Below are positions 53,704 through 64,000 of a stretch of 64,000 nucleotides of DNA, piece by piece. The number at the start of each line of letters is the position of its first letter. Positions within the stretch are counted from its first letter, which is position 1. Source of the stretch: Cladobotryum mycophilum (taxonomy: Eukaryota > Ascomycota > Sordariomycetes > Hypocreales > Hypocreaceae); NCBI GenBank assembly GCA_036429605.1, contig JAVFKD010000016.1:4278001-4342000 (forward strand), read 5' to 3'. The notes below the pieces were generated by a model. That model made no database searches, was not told the DNA's origin, and saw only the letters and a program-made list of their open reading frames with translations. The position numbers and the translations under genes were made by a program.

Positions 53704-55879
53704 TTATCTTGAACCCAAAATTCCAGTCACAATCTCATCTCCCTCGACATCAAGGACAAAATCACACAATTCATCGCCCTCCCGAATCTCCTCGTCATCG
53801 TCAAGGTATGCATCCAACACTATGCGCTTCACCTTTTGCACACCCGATTTCAGACTGCGCGCTCCTAACTTCTGGTGGTAATGCCCCTGTGCCAGCATCG
53901 AGCAGATGGCGGCGTCCTTTCTGATCAAGAGCCGGATGTTGCCGACGAGCTGCTCCTCTGGTCCGGCGGATAGATTGACGGGGCGGCGTAGATCGCGGGC
54001 TAATTCTAGCAGATACTTGTGTGTAATAACTGCCTGTTCACCAGCCGAAAATGGTAAGAATGGGATCAAGTCAGATATTCGTCCGGTGACAGGTGCCTAG
54101 GTATCCGTAAGCGACACGTTTGGAGATGAAAGAGGTGAAAGCAGAAGCAGTAAATGCACAGACAGGATGATACGTACATCAAATGTTTGCAGAAACTCCT
54201 CTTGAAGTCGTTGTGAGAGCTTCTTAACCAGGCGGGACTTTTCAGTGTCGTCGTCACCAGCCATGGCACTATTCTTGTCGTAAAACTCCAAGATGGTGTT
54301 GTCCAACGCATTTGTCGCCAGGATCCATATCGTATTTGAACAATTAATCTTTTCGCCATTGCGTCTGTCTTGGTATTCGCCTGTCGAGAAATTAGCATAT
54401 TGTTACTCCGCCCTCCTGCGCCGTCTTACCATTGTCAAATGGGAGCAGCAAAGACTGATGTATCTCTTTCGTGGTCTTCTCAAACTCGTCTAAAAAGACA
54501 ATGCACCTCTTGCCGGAATGCGTGGCGAGGAAATTGTTTACGGCCGAGCCTCCTTCATATCCACTATACGGCGGTCTCGGTCCAAACAGCTCCATTTCTC
54601 TGTTGACGACTGTGCAATCGACCACCTCCAAGTCCAATGACAACAGATGGCCAAGTTGACGTGCGAGCTCAGTCTTTCCATGACCACTGGGCCCAGCAAA
54701 GCATAGAACGAGAGGCTGTTTGGTGGGCATCATGAGATGGGTGAGAAGTCTCTGAATTAGCATCTCCGATGCAATGGATTGGCCGACAAGAAAGTATGGA
54801 ACGCCGAGAAGGCCTTGAGCCTTTTTATGTCGAGCAATCTGACGTCTTTTCACAGAAGGCGCCTTTAACTTCACAGCTTTCTCCAAAAAGTATCGCTGAG
54901 AAAGGTTGATTGCCTTTGCCAGCCTGACCTTTGTAGGGTGAGAACACCATGCAGTTAGCTCAACTACCTCAACCTCTTCCTCATCTTTCTGCTGGGGGCC
55001 AACGAGTGGAATGCGCATATACGGTTTGAACAGGTCTTCAGGAATACAGAGCGGCGAAGCACCAGAACTAAGTAAGGTACAAACCATGGTTGTCGTGTTG
55101 GCCTGCAACGTCTCCCCGCAGACCATGGCAAACGCCAGCAAGGGGACCTGCGATGGTGCATGTACGGCATTGACGTCTGCCCCAAACTCAATTAAGAGGC
55201 GTACCATGTACTCGTCGTTTTCTGCAACGGCATAGAATATGGGGGGACACCCATGACATCGTTGTTGATGAGCTGCCTGACTGGCCTTGCATCATAGAGA
55301 GCCAAGTAGCTTCGGATCTGGTGGATTGTAGTGCCGTGCTGAATGGCGCCTGCAAGAACATCGGCGCCGAATTCATCATCCTCAGAAATAACCAGAGGTA
55401 GTGGTAGTATTGGTAGAGTGAAGTCCCATTCCACTGCGGCGCTCGTATCGTCGGAGGGATCAGTGGTGTTCACGGGCGGCACATCATCGCTGGGCTCGTT
55501 GTTGGGCTTGGGGCTCCCCGAGCTTCCAGATTCATCGCTTGGTGATGGGGTGTCTGGTCGCAAGCTTTTAAGTGAACTGGCTGGTGAAGACGATCGACTC
55601 CCAAGACTCTGGTCATTCCGAGATGTAGCCTCCACGGGTGTTGACGGTGTTGAAGATGTTGACTGTGGATCTTGCGCGTACAACTGGAGAAGCTGGTGAT
55701 GTCTTTTGGCTCGATCGACGTCATTGTTATAATTCTATGAGACGTTAGTATCCGTACAAAGAATAACTCAAAAGATTTACTCGTACCTTGAGCAGAGTGA
55801 TGGCTCTCTCCTCGGTGCAATTACACTCCCTCATCAAGGTTCTGACGAGCTCATCATGCGACTCATTTGAACTCATCAT
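53704..55879 (-). CDS. ankyrin-repeat/AAA+ (Clp-type) ATPase, with a one-base frameshift
   Basis: Exons 55879-55787, 55734-54430, 54380-54178 and 54096-53704. Phases agree at all introns only if one base is missing in a C6 run (G6 on the plus strand, about 55241-55246), where the frame breaks between INNDVMGVPP and FYAVAENDEY, in the middle of an ankyrin unit. The N-terminus (SHDELVRTLMRECNCTEERAITLLK) resembles a UBA/CUE-type helix bundle. A Ser/Pro-rich linker, two ankyrin units, then an AAA core follow: Walker A GPSGHGKTELA, a QLFGPRPPY-like pore region, Walker B CIVFLDEFEK, the sensor WILATNALD and a C-terminal helical lid. ClpB-like disaggregase relatives occur in fungi. Real break or assembly slip: undecided. 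Confidence 0.82.
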
Positions 55880-56384
55880 TTCGCTAGGCACCGACTCTAT
55901 AAAACGCAAACAGTTCCTGTTGCGAAATATCCGAAGCTATAGAGAATAGTAGGGATTATCGATTGCACTGGTCGTTTAAGAATATTGTACATCTACTGAG
56001 TGGGAGGTGGAGACTGAATTTAGTCATTTACGTGGTATCACTTTTCTCTCCGTGGGCCTCCCACACGAAGCCTCACAGCCTTGGGCACCAACAAACACAA
56101 CAAGACCTGTGGGCCTCTCAGGCTACTCACACGAAACAACAGGCTGTAGGTACACACGCGTTTCCATAATAGTTAACCGCTCAGGGGTCGAGACGGCTAA
56201 CTGATGCGGCTCCATGGGCGTAGGCTTACATTTGGTGTCTACCAATCAATATATCACCAACGTCGCACGCAGGTTGCATCACAGAAAGTGCTGTGGATAA
56301 CAATATTCATTGGTAGAGTAAAACATTCCAATCAGACACCCAATCATCAACAGGAAGATCCATTCCTATGCATCCCATTGCTAC
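55880..56384. other. intergenic
   Basis: No gene recognised. AAA-gene promoter and coiled-coil gene 3' flank. Confidence 0.5.
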
Positions 56385-57092
56385 TTACGCTTTAGATGAG
56401 GCTTGCTTGTTTTGAGGAAGCGCCTCTGGTGGGCCGCCGCCATTAGACCGCACTCCCAGCCCGGCGAGTAGTGACGCCTGCTCCTGAAGCGCCGCCTCCT
56501 TTTGCTGTAGTGAAGCCTCAAGATGCTTGTTGGCGGCTTGCATGTCCTTGAATTGCCTCGATAGTTGTTCCCCGTTCTTAACGTGGAATGCCAGTAATCG
56601 CCTCAGCTCATCCACTTCCTTGCCCTGCCCCGCCTGCACCGAGGCCATCTGCTCAAGCTCCCGCACCCTGGTTTCTGCTGCCCCGCGCTGGTGTTGACTC
56701 TCAACGAGGTCGCTCGAACGCTCTGCCAGGTCTTGCTCCAATTTGGCCATCTCGGCGTCCTTCTGTGCGTGCTTCCTCCTTTCGCTTTCCAATTCATTCT
56801 CAGAATTGATCAGGTCCTCCACCAGCTTATCAATGTGGTGAAGACCAGAGTCTTGGCACCTTGCGCACCGCGCTGTGCCAGAGTGGATGGGAGAGTTGCT
56901 TTGAGTATCGTTGCGAAACTCTGGCGCTGGGTCTAGAGACATGGTCGTATGTGTCATTTGAGATGAGACGGAGCTCGTGCTCGATTTACCGGTTCGTGGT
57001 GTCGTTGTCATCATCAGAACAGGCACATTGTCCAGCCCATCTGCCGGGTCTGCCGCAGTGGTTCTCGCCCTGAGAGAGAAGTTGGAAGACAT
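56385..57092 (-). CDS. coiled-coil protein of unknown function
   Basis: An open frame of 235 residues from the ATG at 57092 (a GTG 21 bases upstream only extends the frame). Residues 1-75 are Ser/Thr-rich and disordered, with a CARCQDSGLHH motif at about 75-85, a CxxC pair. Residues 90-210 form a long heptad-type coiled coil rich in Glu, Lys, Gln and Leu. The tail is Pro/Gly/Ser-rich. There is no signal peptide or membrane segment. I do not recognise the family; a scaffold or structural role is plausible. No intron is needed. Confidence 0.75.
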   Translation of the reverse strand: MSSNFSLRARTTAADPADGLDNVPVLMMTTTPRTGKSSTSSVSSQMTHTTMSLDPAPEFRNDTQSNSPIHSGTARCARCQDSGLHHIDKLVEDLINSENELESERRKHAQKDAEMAKLEQDLAERSSDLVESQHQRGAAETRVRELEQMASVQAGQGKEVDELRRLLAFHVKNGEQLSRQFKDMQAANKHLEASLQQKEAALQEQASLLAGLGVRSNGGGPPEALPQNKQASSKA

Positions 57093-58581
57093 TGCTGATA
57101 GGACTGGATGCACTGTAAATGAGTAGGGTTGTGATTTGGGTGACTGGTGGTGGCAGAAGGTACCTGGTGAGATTATGTGAAATGGGTATTGAGATGATCC
57201 AGTTCTTAGTCTCGAGTTACTTGAAAATCGTCCCTAATGTAATCAAAGGTAAATAAAACGGTGCAATGAATCTGAGATGCTGATAAAAGTGACTACCCAT
57301 CATTTAATACCGGGCGGTTATGGTTGTCACACATCATTGGAGCCAACTGTCCCCTGTTCCACCCTGTTGCATGATGATGAGGGGCAACCACGTCCATGTC
57401 CACAAAAAGTTCATGTCTTTTTTTTATTTTTTAAATGTACATGAGAAGAATATGTACCTACACATCATTCAATGCGAATTTACTCATATATGAGCAGGGC
57501 TTGGAATGTAGAGTGACTTGGCTGCAGAAGACGGAGGGTATACATGGGTTGATGATACTGCGTTTAGTTGCTATTCAATAAGGCTTCCAATGGGAAGATG
57601 GTGGCATCTCATAGAGCGGGGCATAGGCCGCCCACCCAACAGGTGATTCTCGCTGAACACAGAGAGTCGAGATGCATATGCAAGTTGTAGGACGAGGAAC
57701 CAGGCCCGACACTGACCTCAGTTCTGGCCCATTGACAGCAGGGATAGTGATTGGAGCGAGTACGGTTGGCTGTTTCAACAGGCCTGTCGATGACAACAGA
57801 TACGATGGTATATGCAACTCGAGTTCCTCCGCCCAGCCTCCCTATAGGTCGAGTGAACTGCGAATTCTGACGATGTAGATTAAAACAGTATGGCTCGAAG
57901 GATTCCTGCCGTTTTTGGTTGAACCCGCATTGGCCTAGGCCTAGATTCCCCTTGGAGACTTGCGCGGGAGGCCCACGATGGGCTATGCATGGGTGGGTAT
58001 GTGCTGTTGCATTGCATTTGCAAGCAAATTCCGTTTGACCTATGACAACACTGCCATGGTGAAATTATACTTAGCATTATGGTCAAAAGTACCCACAGGA
58101 AGGCCTCCAACATGCATCTCAGCCAGTATCCTGAGATAATGTTAATTATGGCGTATTTGATTCGAGTGAGTGGCCTTGACCTGGCTACTACTATGACTAT
58201 ACAGCTGCAACAGACATCGTGGGGTTCCTACCGACCCACATTCAAAGCCATGTTGCCCTGCAAAACTGTAATGCCACAACCCTGTATTGCAATCAGGCCA
58301 CCAATAGAATATGCTGTCTTGACGCTTTCAAGGTGATCCCCACCTGCATATTGAGGATTGGCGCCTTACCGGAGTTGGGCGTCACATCAATTACACAAAA
58401 TTCACTGGGCGGCCAACGTATATTGAGACTAATAATGCACCTGGATACATATGAACCCATCTAATACCTGGAAACGCATCCTACCATACAGTCATCGTTT
58501 CGTGCCCCAGCTATCACCATCATCATCATATACAGCTCTCTTTCGTCTTCATTCTCTACATGACAAAGGGGGCCCGCCATC
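57093..58581. other. 1.5-kb intergenic, divergent promoters
   Basis: Between two outward-facing genes. Short frames at 57575-58464 show no features. Confidence 0.5.
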
Positions 58582-61500
58582 ATGAATGAACTGATTCGTC
58601 CCTCCCTAAGGCAAATTGCTTCAGTCGGCACGCTCTATGACGCAAAGTCAGACCAGTTCCTCCAAGCTTCAATACTACGACAAGATTTGCCGGCAGGGTA
58701 TATTTCGATACAAGCAAATGGTCGTACAGAAATCTCCCCTTGAGCGGTCACTCGTTCGACCGCATCTTCAAAACCCTTCGCATTAGGGAAGATACTGCTC
58801 TCAACATTCTCTCTGGACTTGTGCAACCCCAGGGCGCAACCATCTACCTCCAAGACTTCGAGGCCACTGCCGGGGCTCTTCGTGGCGCCATCCACTATGA
58901 AGTTTCTGCAGCGAGTGAGACCTTGGTGAATGAATCTCTAAAAGAAGCATTCGAATGGGGCAGCAACTTAGACCCCGCTCAAACCCATGACTGCACTCAT
59001 GTGGTGACTGGCATCAGATGGGGTCTGCAAACAATTGTATCGCTCAACTATTCCGGCTCTGGCGGTCCGGATCAATCCAAGGATCAGGTTGCATTTGAGC
59101 GTGATCTGAAAGCCTTGGAATCCATCATCAAATCAGCGCATCTTGGACAGCCAAATTACCCTGCGATGGAACTTTCCAACGATATTACCCTCTACAGCGA
59201 TGTGTTGGAATCAGAAGGTCTAGTCCTGCAGACTACATTAGATGTATGCGACTTCATCCGAATCGTACCCGATCACATCAGCCAACAGAGCAACGGGAGG
59301 GGGTGGCCAATCTCATACACTTTGATGCCAATCACAGTGCTGCATTACTTCATTTCTATTCCGGGGACCGTAAGATGCGATATGAAGGCCATTACAGCCG
59401 ATTATCTCACTGGATTCATTCATCTATTTGATGAGTTTGATGCTTGCGTGGGTAAACTTCGAAACTACCACACCTACCTAGAAGGGCAACGGCTTCATTT
59501 GACTGCGGATCATATTGATGAAGTATCTAAATCACTAAGAAACCTGGAGAAGCTCAAAGAAGACACAGTCAACGACCTCCGCCATCTATTGGTGGATGTG
59601 AGGAGCGGAAATGAAGACCTGTCATCGCTATCACACTTGTACCATCATGTCGCCTCCGGAGAGTCATCGCCGAGTCAGCTGTCCGCAATTGCCGGGCAAG
59701 AAACCCAGAAACTCGAGTTTGTTCGCAGTATGGTCGCCTTGGGGGCCAAATACATAGGCAGTAATGGGCCTGCCTTGGAGGTGATCAAATGGTCGCACAA
59801 AGACATGAGCTTCCACGTCTTTCACTTAGACTCGTATGCCATGCATCAGCAGAAGGAATGGGGCGACAATTGTATTTTACTGGAGGAGCTCATCCGCCAG
59901 AAAGGTCACGTCATGCCTGTATACATACTCGACTATGATACAGCCGACTGTGAGACGTATTCTGCCTTGCCTAGAATTTCCATGTTCAATGGCGGCAAGG
60001 AGATACTTACCGATGTACTTGAGAACCGTCGATTCATGGCCGAGCAGTGCTTTGCTCGATTTCCTGATGGAAGTCTAGACACAAGCTCTAGTCCACGACC
60101 AGTCAAGAGACGCTTTGTCAAAGTACCTTGCCCTAGCCAATCTTGCAATTCCAAGAATTTGGAATGGAAATGCCCTCGTTGTCTAACCGTAATCGAGTAC
60201 GGCTTCGTCGACTCTTTCTTCTACTGCGAATGCGGCCGTTGTGTTTACAATGCCTACGAATTCAGATGCAATGATCCCAAGCATAAAGTTGGCTTCGTCA
60301 AATATGATTCAGATACCCTTCACAAACTGCTGAGCGGGCTCAATCAAGCCGACTACGTCAACATTCTCATTCTTGGCGAGACTGGAGTGGGCAAATCGAC
60401 ATTCATCAACTCCTTCATCAATTATCTGTCCTACTCCACATTGGATGAAGCCAAGAGCGCCGATGGTTTGGCTTCTGTCATTCCATGCTCCTTTTCACTT
60501 CAGACGATGGACCGAGAGAATCCCGACAAGGGCATTCAGGAATACAACGTCCAAGTCGGCACGCGTGATGACGAGGCAGACGGCTCAAAGGGTGATTCCG
60601 CCACGCAGAGGTCGGCTGTGTACCCTGTCACAATTGGCTCCAAGACGTACCGTTTGATCGACACCCCAGGCATTGGCGATACCAGGGGCATTTCCTTTGA
60701 CAAGAAGAACATGGCCGATATTCTCGAAACGATTAGCAGTTACGATGAATTGCACGGTATACTGATACTTCTCAAATCCAACAATGCCCGTCTCACCATC
60801 ACCTTCCGATTCTGCGTCAAAGAGCTGCTCACACACCTCCACCGCAGCGCGGCCAGTAACATGGCATTTGGTTTCACAAACACCCGCATCTCAAACTACA
60901 CCCCCGGCGACACCTTTGGACCTCTCAAGGCTCTCCTTGAACAGCACTCCGATGTTGGGATCACTCTGTCTACGTCGACTACGTACTGCTTCGACTCTGA
61001 GAGCTTCCGCTACCTCGCAGCGTGTAAGCAAAAGGTTCCAGTGCCAAACGAGGAGGACTTTCGCCGTAGCTGGGACCACTCGAGCAAGGAGGCTCACAGG
61101 CTTCTGAGATATTTCGCCTCCACCTCACCCCATCCTGTCACCAGCACGCTGAGTTTGAACGGCACGAGGAAGTTGATTTCCGAGTTGACAACACCCATGG
61201 CAAATATCTCCTCCCAAATCAGGAAGAATATGAGGCTTTGTGACAACAAGCTGAGGGAGCTAGCCGATACGAAGCTGACCGGAGAAAACCTACTCAAAAG
61301 GCTACGTCTGGAGAGAATTCAATTTGAGGCCAAGAGATTGAGCAAGCCACGGACTGTCTGCAAGATGACTGTGTGCTGTGACTTCAAGGACAGCGGGAAG
61401 GGAGATGGAGAGGTTGTTACCATATACAAGTCACACTGTCACGCGGAGTGTTATCTGGAGAACGTCAAGCACGATGTCATCGCCGACCCTGGCCTCATCA

Positions 61501-62372
61501 GATGCGCAGCCTTTGCCGGACAGGCTACTTGTATAAGGTGCGGACACGAGTGGCAAGAACACCTTCATGTTCTCTATGAACTAAAAGAGAGAAAGGTAGA
61601 GGTCATGGATTCGGAGATAGCGCGGCAGCTGAGGCGCAACGTGAGCGACGTGACACTACGCGAAACATCCATCGATGAGGTCAAAAAGGTCAACGAGGAG
61701 TACAGGGAAGAGCTCGAGGAGATTCAACATGCTGCAGCGCGGTTCTGCGTATTTCTGAGCGAGAACGCAATCACTGCCATCAACGACGCCACACTGGAGT
61801 ATCTCGACATGCTCATCAAGAATGAAAAGGATAAAGTGGAGGCCGGCAGATTGAACGGTATCTCGGTATATACCAACGAGAAACATCTCGCCGATCTGGA
61901 ATCCGACAAGCAAGCACATATCCAGCTCGTCGAGACGCTCAAGCGAAACATACATAACCCCAAATCCCCCGGCGATAGGGGCCTTGACGAGCAGGGTGTA
62001 AACGAGCTTGTGCAAAAGCTGTACAAGTTGAAGCATCATGGTGCAGACTTGAAGAGGATTAAATATGTCATAGATGAATCCATCGAAGGCACATATCGAG
62101 AACGGCCATATCGCGTGCCAACATCCAACTCGGGCAGGAGATCAGGCAATTGGAGGTCGAAAGGATCACGAAGTGAGTCTTCATCGTCCTACTACTACCC
62201 GAGCTCGTCAACCCAAAAGGGGAGACGAGGATACCGAGGTTGGAACCCGGCAGAGCCACCCCGATATGCGGAGCCGGTAGAGACCAACGCTCAAGCAAGC
62301 AGATTACCACACGAAGATCGCGGATACGTTTCAAGGATTACTAGGTGGATGCCGTTGCCGTTCCGCAGATGA
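58582..62372 (+). CDS. large SNTX-like/P-loop GTPase protein, with a frameshift near the start
   Basis: The conserved start (ATG 58582) reads 51 residues of the stonustoxin-type N-terminal module, with VGTLYDAKSDQF, then meets a TGA at 58740. The rest (58740-62372, 1210 residues, opening with TTG) continues that module in the next frame (LRIREDTALNILSGLV, HYEV, THVVTGIRWG). The two halves join at a C4 run at 58735-58738, one base short of frame. A helical region follows, then a thioredoxin-like SNTX-type segment, a Cys-rich finger (CPSQSCNS, CPRCL, CECGRCVYN), and a dynamin/AIG1-like GTPase: GETGVGKST at about 540, DTPGIGDTRG for the third motif. A second His/Cys finger and a long coiled coil close it. 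Fungal homologues are intracellular and not known as toxins. I read it as an immune-like or stress GTPase. Function inferred only. Confidence 0.82.
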
Positions 62373-62845
62373 TAGACTGAATAATGGTCTGCGCAAAACG
62401 TGGCCTAACACTAGATCTAGAGCTAGGATAAATGAGAACACACGTCCATTTGGCACCTTGAGCTTTATCTTGTTCCTAATTGAAAGAGGATATGAGTCAA
62501 TATGTATCAATCACTCCTCTACATGTCCATTTGTAAGAGTCCAACGTTATTGCATATGCTAATTAAACCAGTCTGAACTCCAGATACAATCATAGGCCGC
62601 TTAGATTCGAAGCATCACTAAGCCCTCATAATATACGTATTAGCTACCTATGGCGCGCAGATTCAACGTCGGGCTTCATATAGAAGGATAAGGAACGTAG
62701 TAAAGCTGCGATATAAGCCAGATGAGAATTATGAACCGACTCTATCACACACTCAGTTATATAAGAGCAGAACTTGCGATATCATACACTCACATACGAA
62801 TAATAACCTAGAAGTAAAGATCAAAGACCAAAAAAAGATACATAC

Positions 62846-63160
62846 AACAGCCGGTGTTCGCTGATGGTCACCCACTCAACTACTAATCTGCCGGTCAGTA
62901 GTTTATCTATGGGGGAGCGGACGGGACCCCGAGTTCTCTACTGCCTATGGTCGTATGTGTCTGATTGTGATGCTATTGAGATTATAATACAGGCAGCGGC
63001 CACGATGCCAAAGTAACAAAGAAAGAAAGAAAGAAAGAAAGAAAAGAAAGAAAAAAACTACGACAGCTGGTGTTCACTAACAACCACCTACCCTACTACT
63101 TTCACCTACCCCCCATTGGCCTGACTATGAGAGAGTGGACGGGGTTTCTTGCTTACCATT
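62846..63160. repeat. diverged direct repeat, spacing about 215 bases
   Basis: The block at 62846 (ACAACAGCCGGTGTTCGCTG) and the one at 63060 (ACGACAGCTGGTGTTCACTA) match closely. Each is followed by similar A/C-rich sequence and then GAGCGGACGGG or GAGTGGACGGG at about the same spacing. Most differences are transitions. Confidence 0.6.
63018..63057. repeat. (AAAG)n tract
   Basis: About nine AAAG units, with one expanded unit, between the two diverged repeat copies. Confidence 0.85.
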
Positions 63161-63296
63161 TCCTACCTAGCACTATTCTATTAGGCATAGATGCCCGTAT
63201 CATCGTTTTCAAGTCCCACTTTGTTGCCATCTATAAATAAATTATTATTCCCCTAATTCTATAACTTTTCACCTTATCTAAGCTTATTTTTTTTAA

Positions 63297-64000
63297 TCAT
63301 CTCCCAGATCTTCCACCCAACTGAGTGGCAACTGACGCTTGCGATATATCCCCATCAAGCTTTGGCAATGGGAGTCCGCTGTTTTCTGCCGAAGGAGGAG
63401 GAAGAAACCCAGCTGCAACTAGGTACGCCAAGTACATTCCGATAACCTTAACACTTACAGTGTCAGAGGCTCGAGTACCGCCGGCCTGTGTCCCTAGCAA
63501 TTCATCATAGAGGTTCAGAGCTGCTGTCGCATTGGCATCATCCAACTCTGGTGCGATAGAATTTCTAGGCAAATCACCCACAACAAAGTGGAAAAGAGGC
63601 AGCAGAGCATGCTCCTCCTTGTTTGTCTTGTCATTGACGTACTCCTTGACCTTTGCGGACCAATCGAGGTACGGCATGATCGGAACATCATACCCAAAGA
63701 CCTCAAGAGCACCAATCCACTGATTCATAGTCAAACGAGGGTGGCTAGTGACCTGTGCCACGGCTAGAGACTGCGTGGTGGCCGCAGTGAGATGGAACGC
63801 AGAGGCTACCACGATACGACTGACGCGCGTAACTGGGACGACGTTGACACTGTTGGCGATATCCGGACGCCCACCAACCTGCAAAGATCCCTTCCATAGT
63901 CGAACCAAGAAATCGTCTGTAACAGAAATACCAGATCTCGAATCTCCCGTAATGTAGCCAGAACGGACAATGGCGCCAACGAGACCTCGTCGCCCAGCTT
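63297..64000 (-). CDS. alpha-aminoadipate reductase, C-terminal end (runs off right edge)
   Basis: The frame is open from the right edge to a stop at 63297, and is C-terminal only. It carries the end of the thioester-reductase domain: GAIVRSGYITGDSRSGIS, DDFLVRLWKGSLQVGGRPDI, VNVVPVTRVSRIVVASAF, the QVTSHPRLTMNQWIGAL segment, EEHALLPLFHFVVGDLPR and ELDDANA. These are typical of the fungal Lys2-type reductase. This enzyme loads alpha-aminoadipate on its carrier domain and releases the semialdehyde with NADPH, in fungal lysine synthesis in the cytosol. The adenylation and carrier domains would be off the window. The last 60 residues, with LPPPSAENSGLPLPKL, are more variable. Confidence 0.9.
   Translation of the reverse strand, partial: AGRRGLVGAIVRSGYITGDSRSGISVTDDFLVRLWKGSLQVGGRPDIANSVNVVPVTRVSRIVVASAFHLTAATTQSLAVAQVTSHPRLTMNQWIGALEVFGYDVPIMPYLDWSAKVKEYVNDKTNKEEHALLPLFHFVVGDLPRNSIAPELDDANATAALNLYDELLGTQAGGTRASDTVSVKVIGMYLAYLVAAGFLPPPSAENSGLPLPKLDGDISQASVATQLGGRSGR

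Larger units (their letters stand above)
62373..63296. other. intergenic with repeats
   Basis: Holds an AAAG tract and two diverged copies of a block of about 100 bases. No gene is seen. Confidence 0.55.

Noticed and set aside
1..64000. CRISPR array or prokaryotic operon features
   Set aside because: None seen; spliced genes and fungal families throughout.

Overview
The window is nuclear DNA of a filamentous ascomycete (Pezizomycotina, probably Sordariomycetes). The evidence is short GT-AG introns of about 40-130 nt, a HET-domain gene, two Zn2Cys6 regulators, a pogo/Fot-type DNA transposon with RIP-like C-to-T and G-to-A decay, a fungal lysine-pathway alpha-aminoadipate reductase end, a spliceosomal Cwc25 gene and an intron-containing tRNA-Lys. 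Gene models below were built by joining reading frames by hand at consensus splice sites; where exon lengths sum to a multiple of three this is stated.

Layout. 0-5 kb: start of a gag/eka-like ORF at the left edge, a damaged Zn2Cys6 regulator, and a small two-exon hypothetical. 5-11 kb: a HET-domain protein and a secreted GH92 mannosidase, which has one GC-AG intron and one intron-like segment lying in the opposite orientation. 11-13.8 kb: gene-poor, ending in tRNA-Lys(CTT). 14-23 kb: Cwc25, an MFS transporter, an Asp/Glu racemase and, convergent with it, a class V PLP enzyme fused to about 500 residues of unknown function. 24.8-34.8 kb: a Cys-rich probable GPI protein, a type B carboxylesterase, an intact six-exon Zn2Cys6 regulator, a small HTH protein and a GNA-type lectin.

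35.2-38.9 kb is a nest of two DNA transposons: an outer, almost pure A+T element bounded by 53-bp inverted repeats, with a second 1.86-kb element of the same style inserted in it and still recognisable as a pogo/Fot-type transposase. A gene with weak terpene-synthase resemblance starts 50 bp beyond it.

41.9-52.8 kb looks like a secondary-metabolite gene cluster: dienelactone hydrolase, a decayed FAD monooxygenase, a Dabb-domain protein, a DLH-like/SnoaL-like fusion, a three-domain A-T-TE NRPS-like synthetase and a PLP aminotransferase. The expected logic is that the aminotransferase makes an arylpyruvate from an aromatic amino acid and the A-T-TE enzyme dimerises it to a quinone or furanone, which the accessory enzymes tailor. 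The product is not predictable from sequence alone.

53.7-64 kb: an ankyrin/AAA+ ATPase, a coiled-coil protein, a very large SNTX-like/P-loop GTPase protein, and the C-terminal end of alpha-aminoadipate reductase running off the right edge. The ATPase, the GTPase and the FAD monooxygenase each contain a one-base frameshift at or next to a homopolymer, so assembly error must be weighed against real decay.
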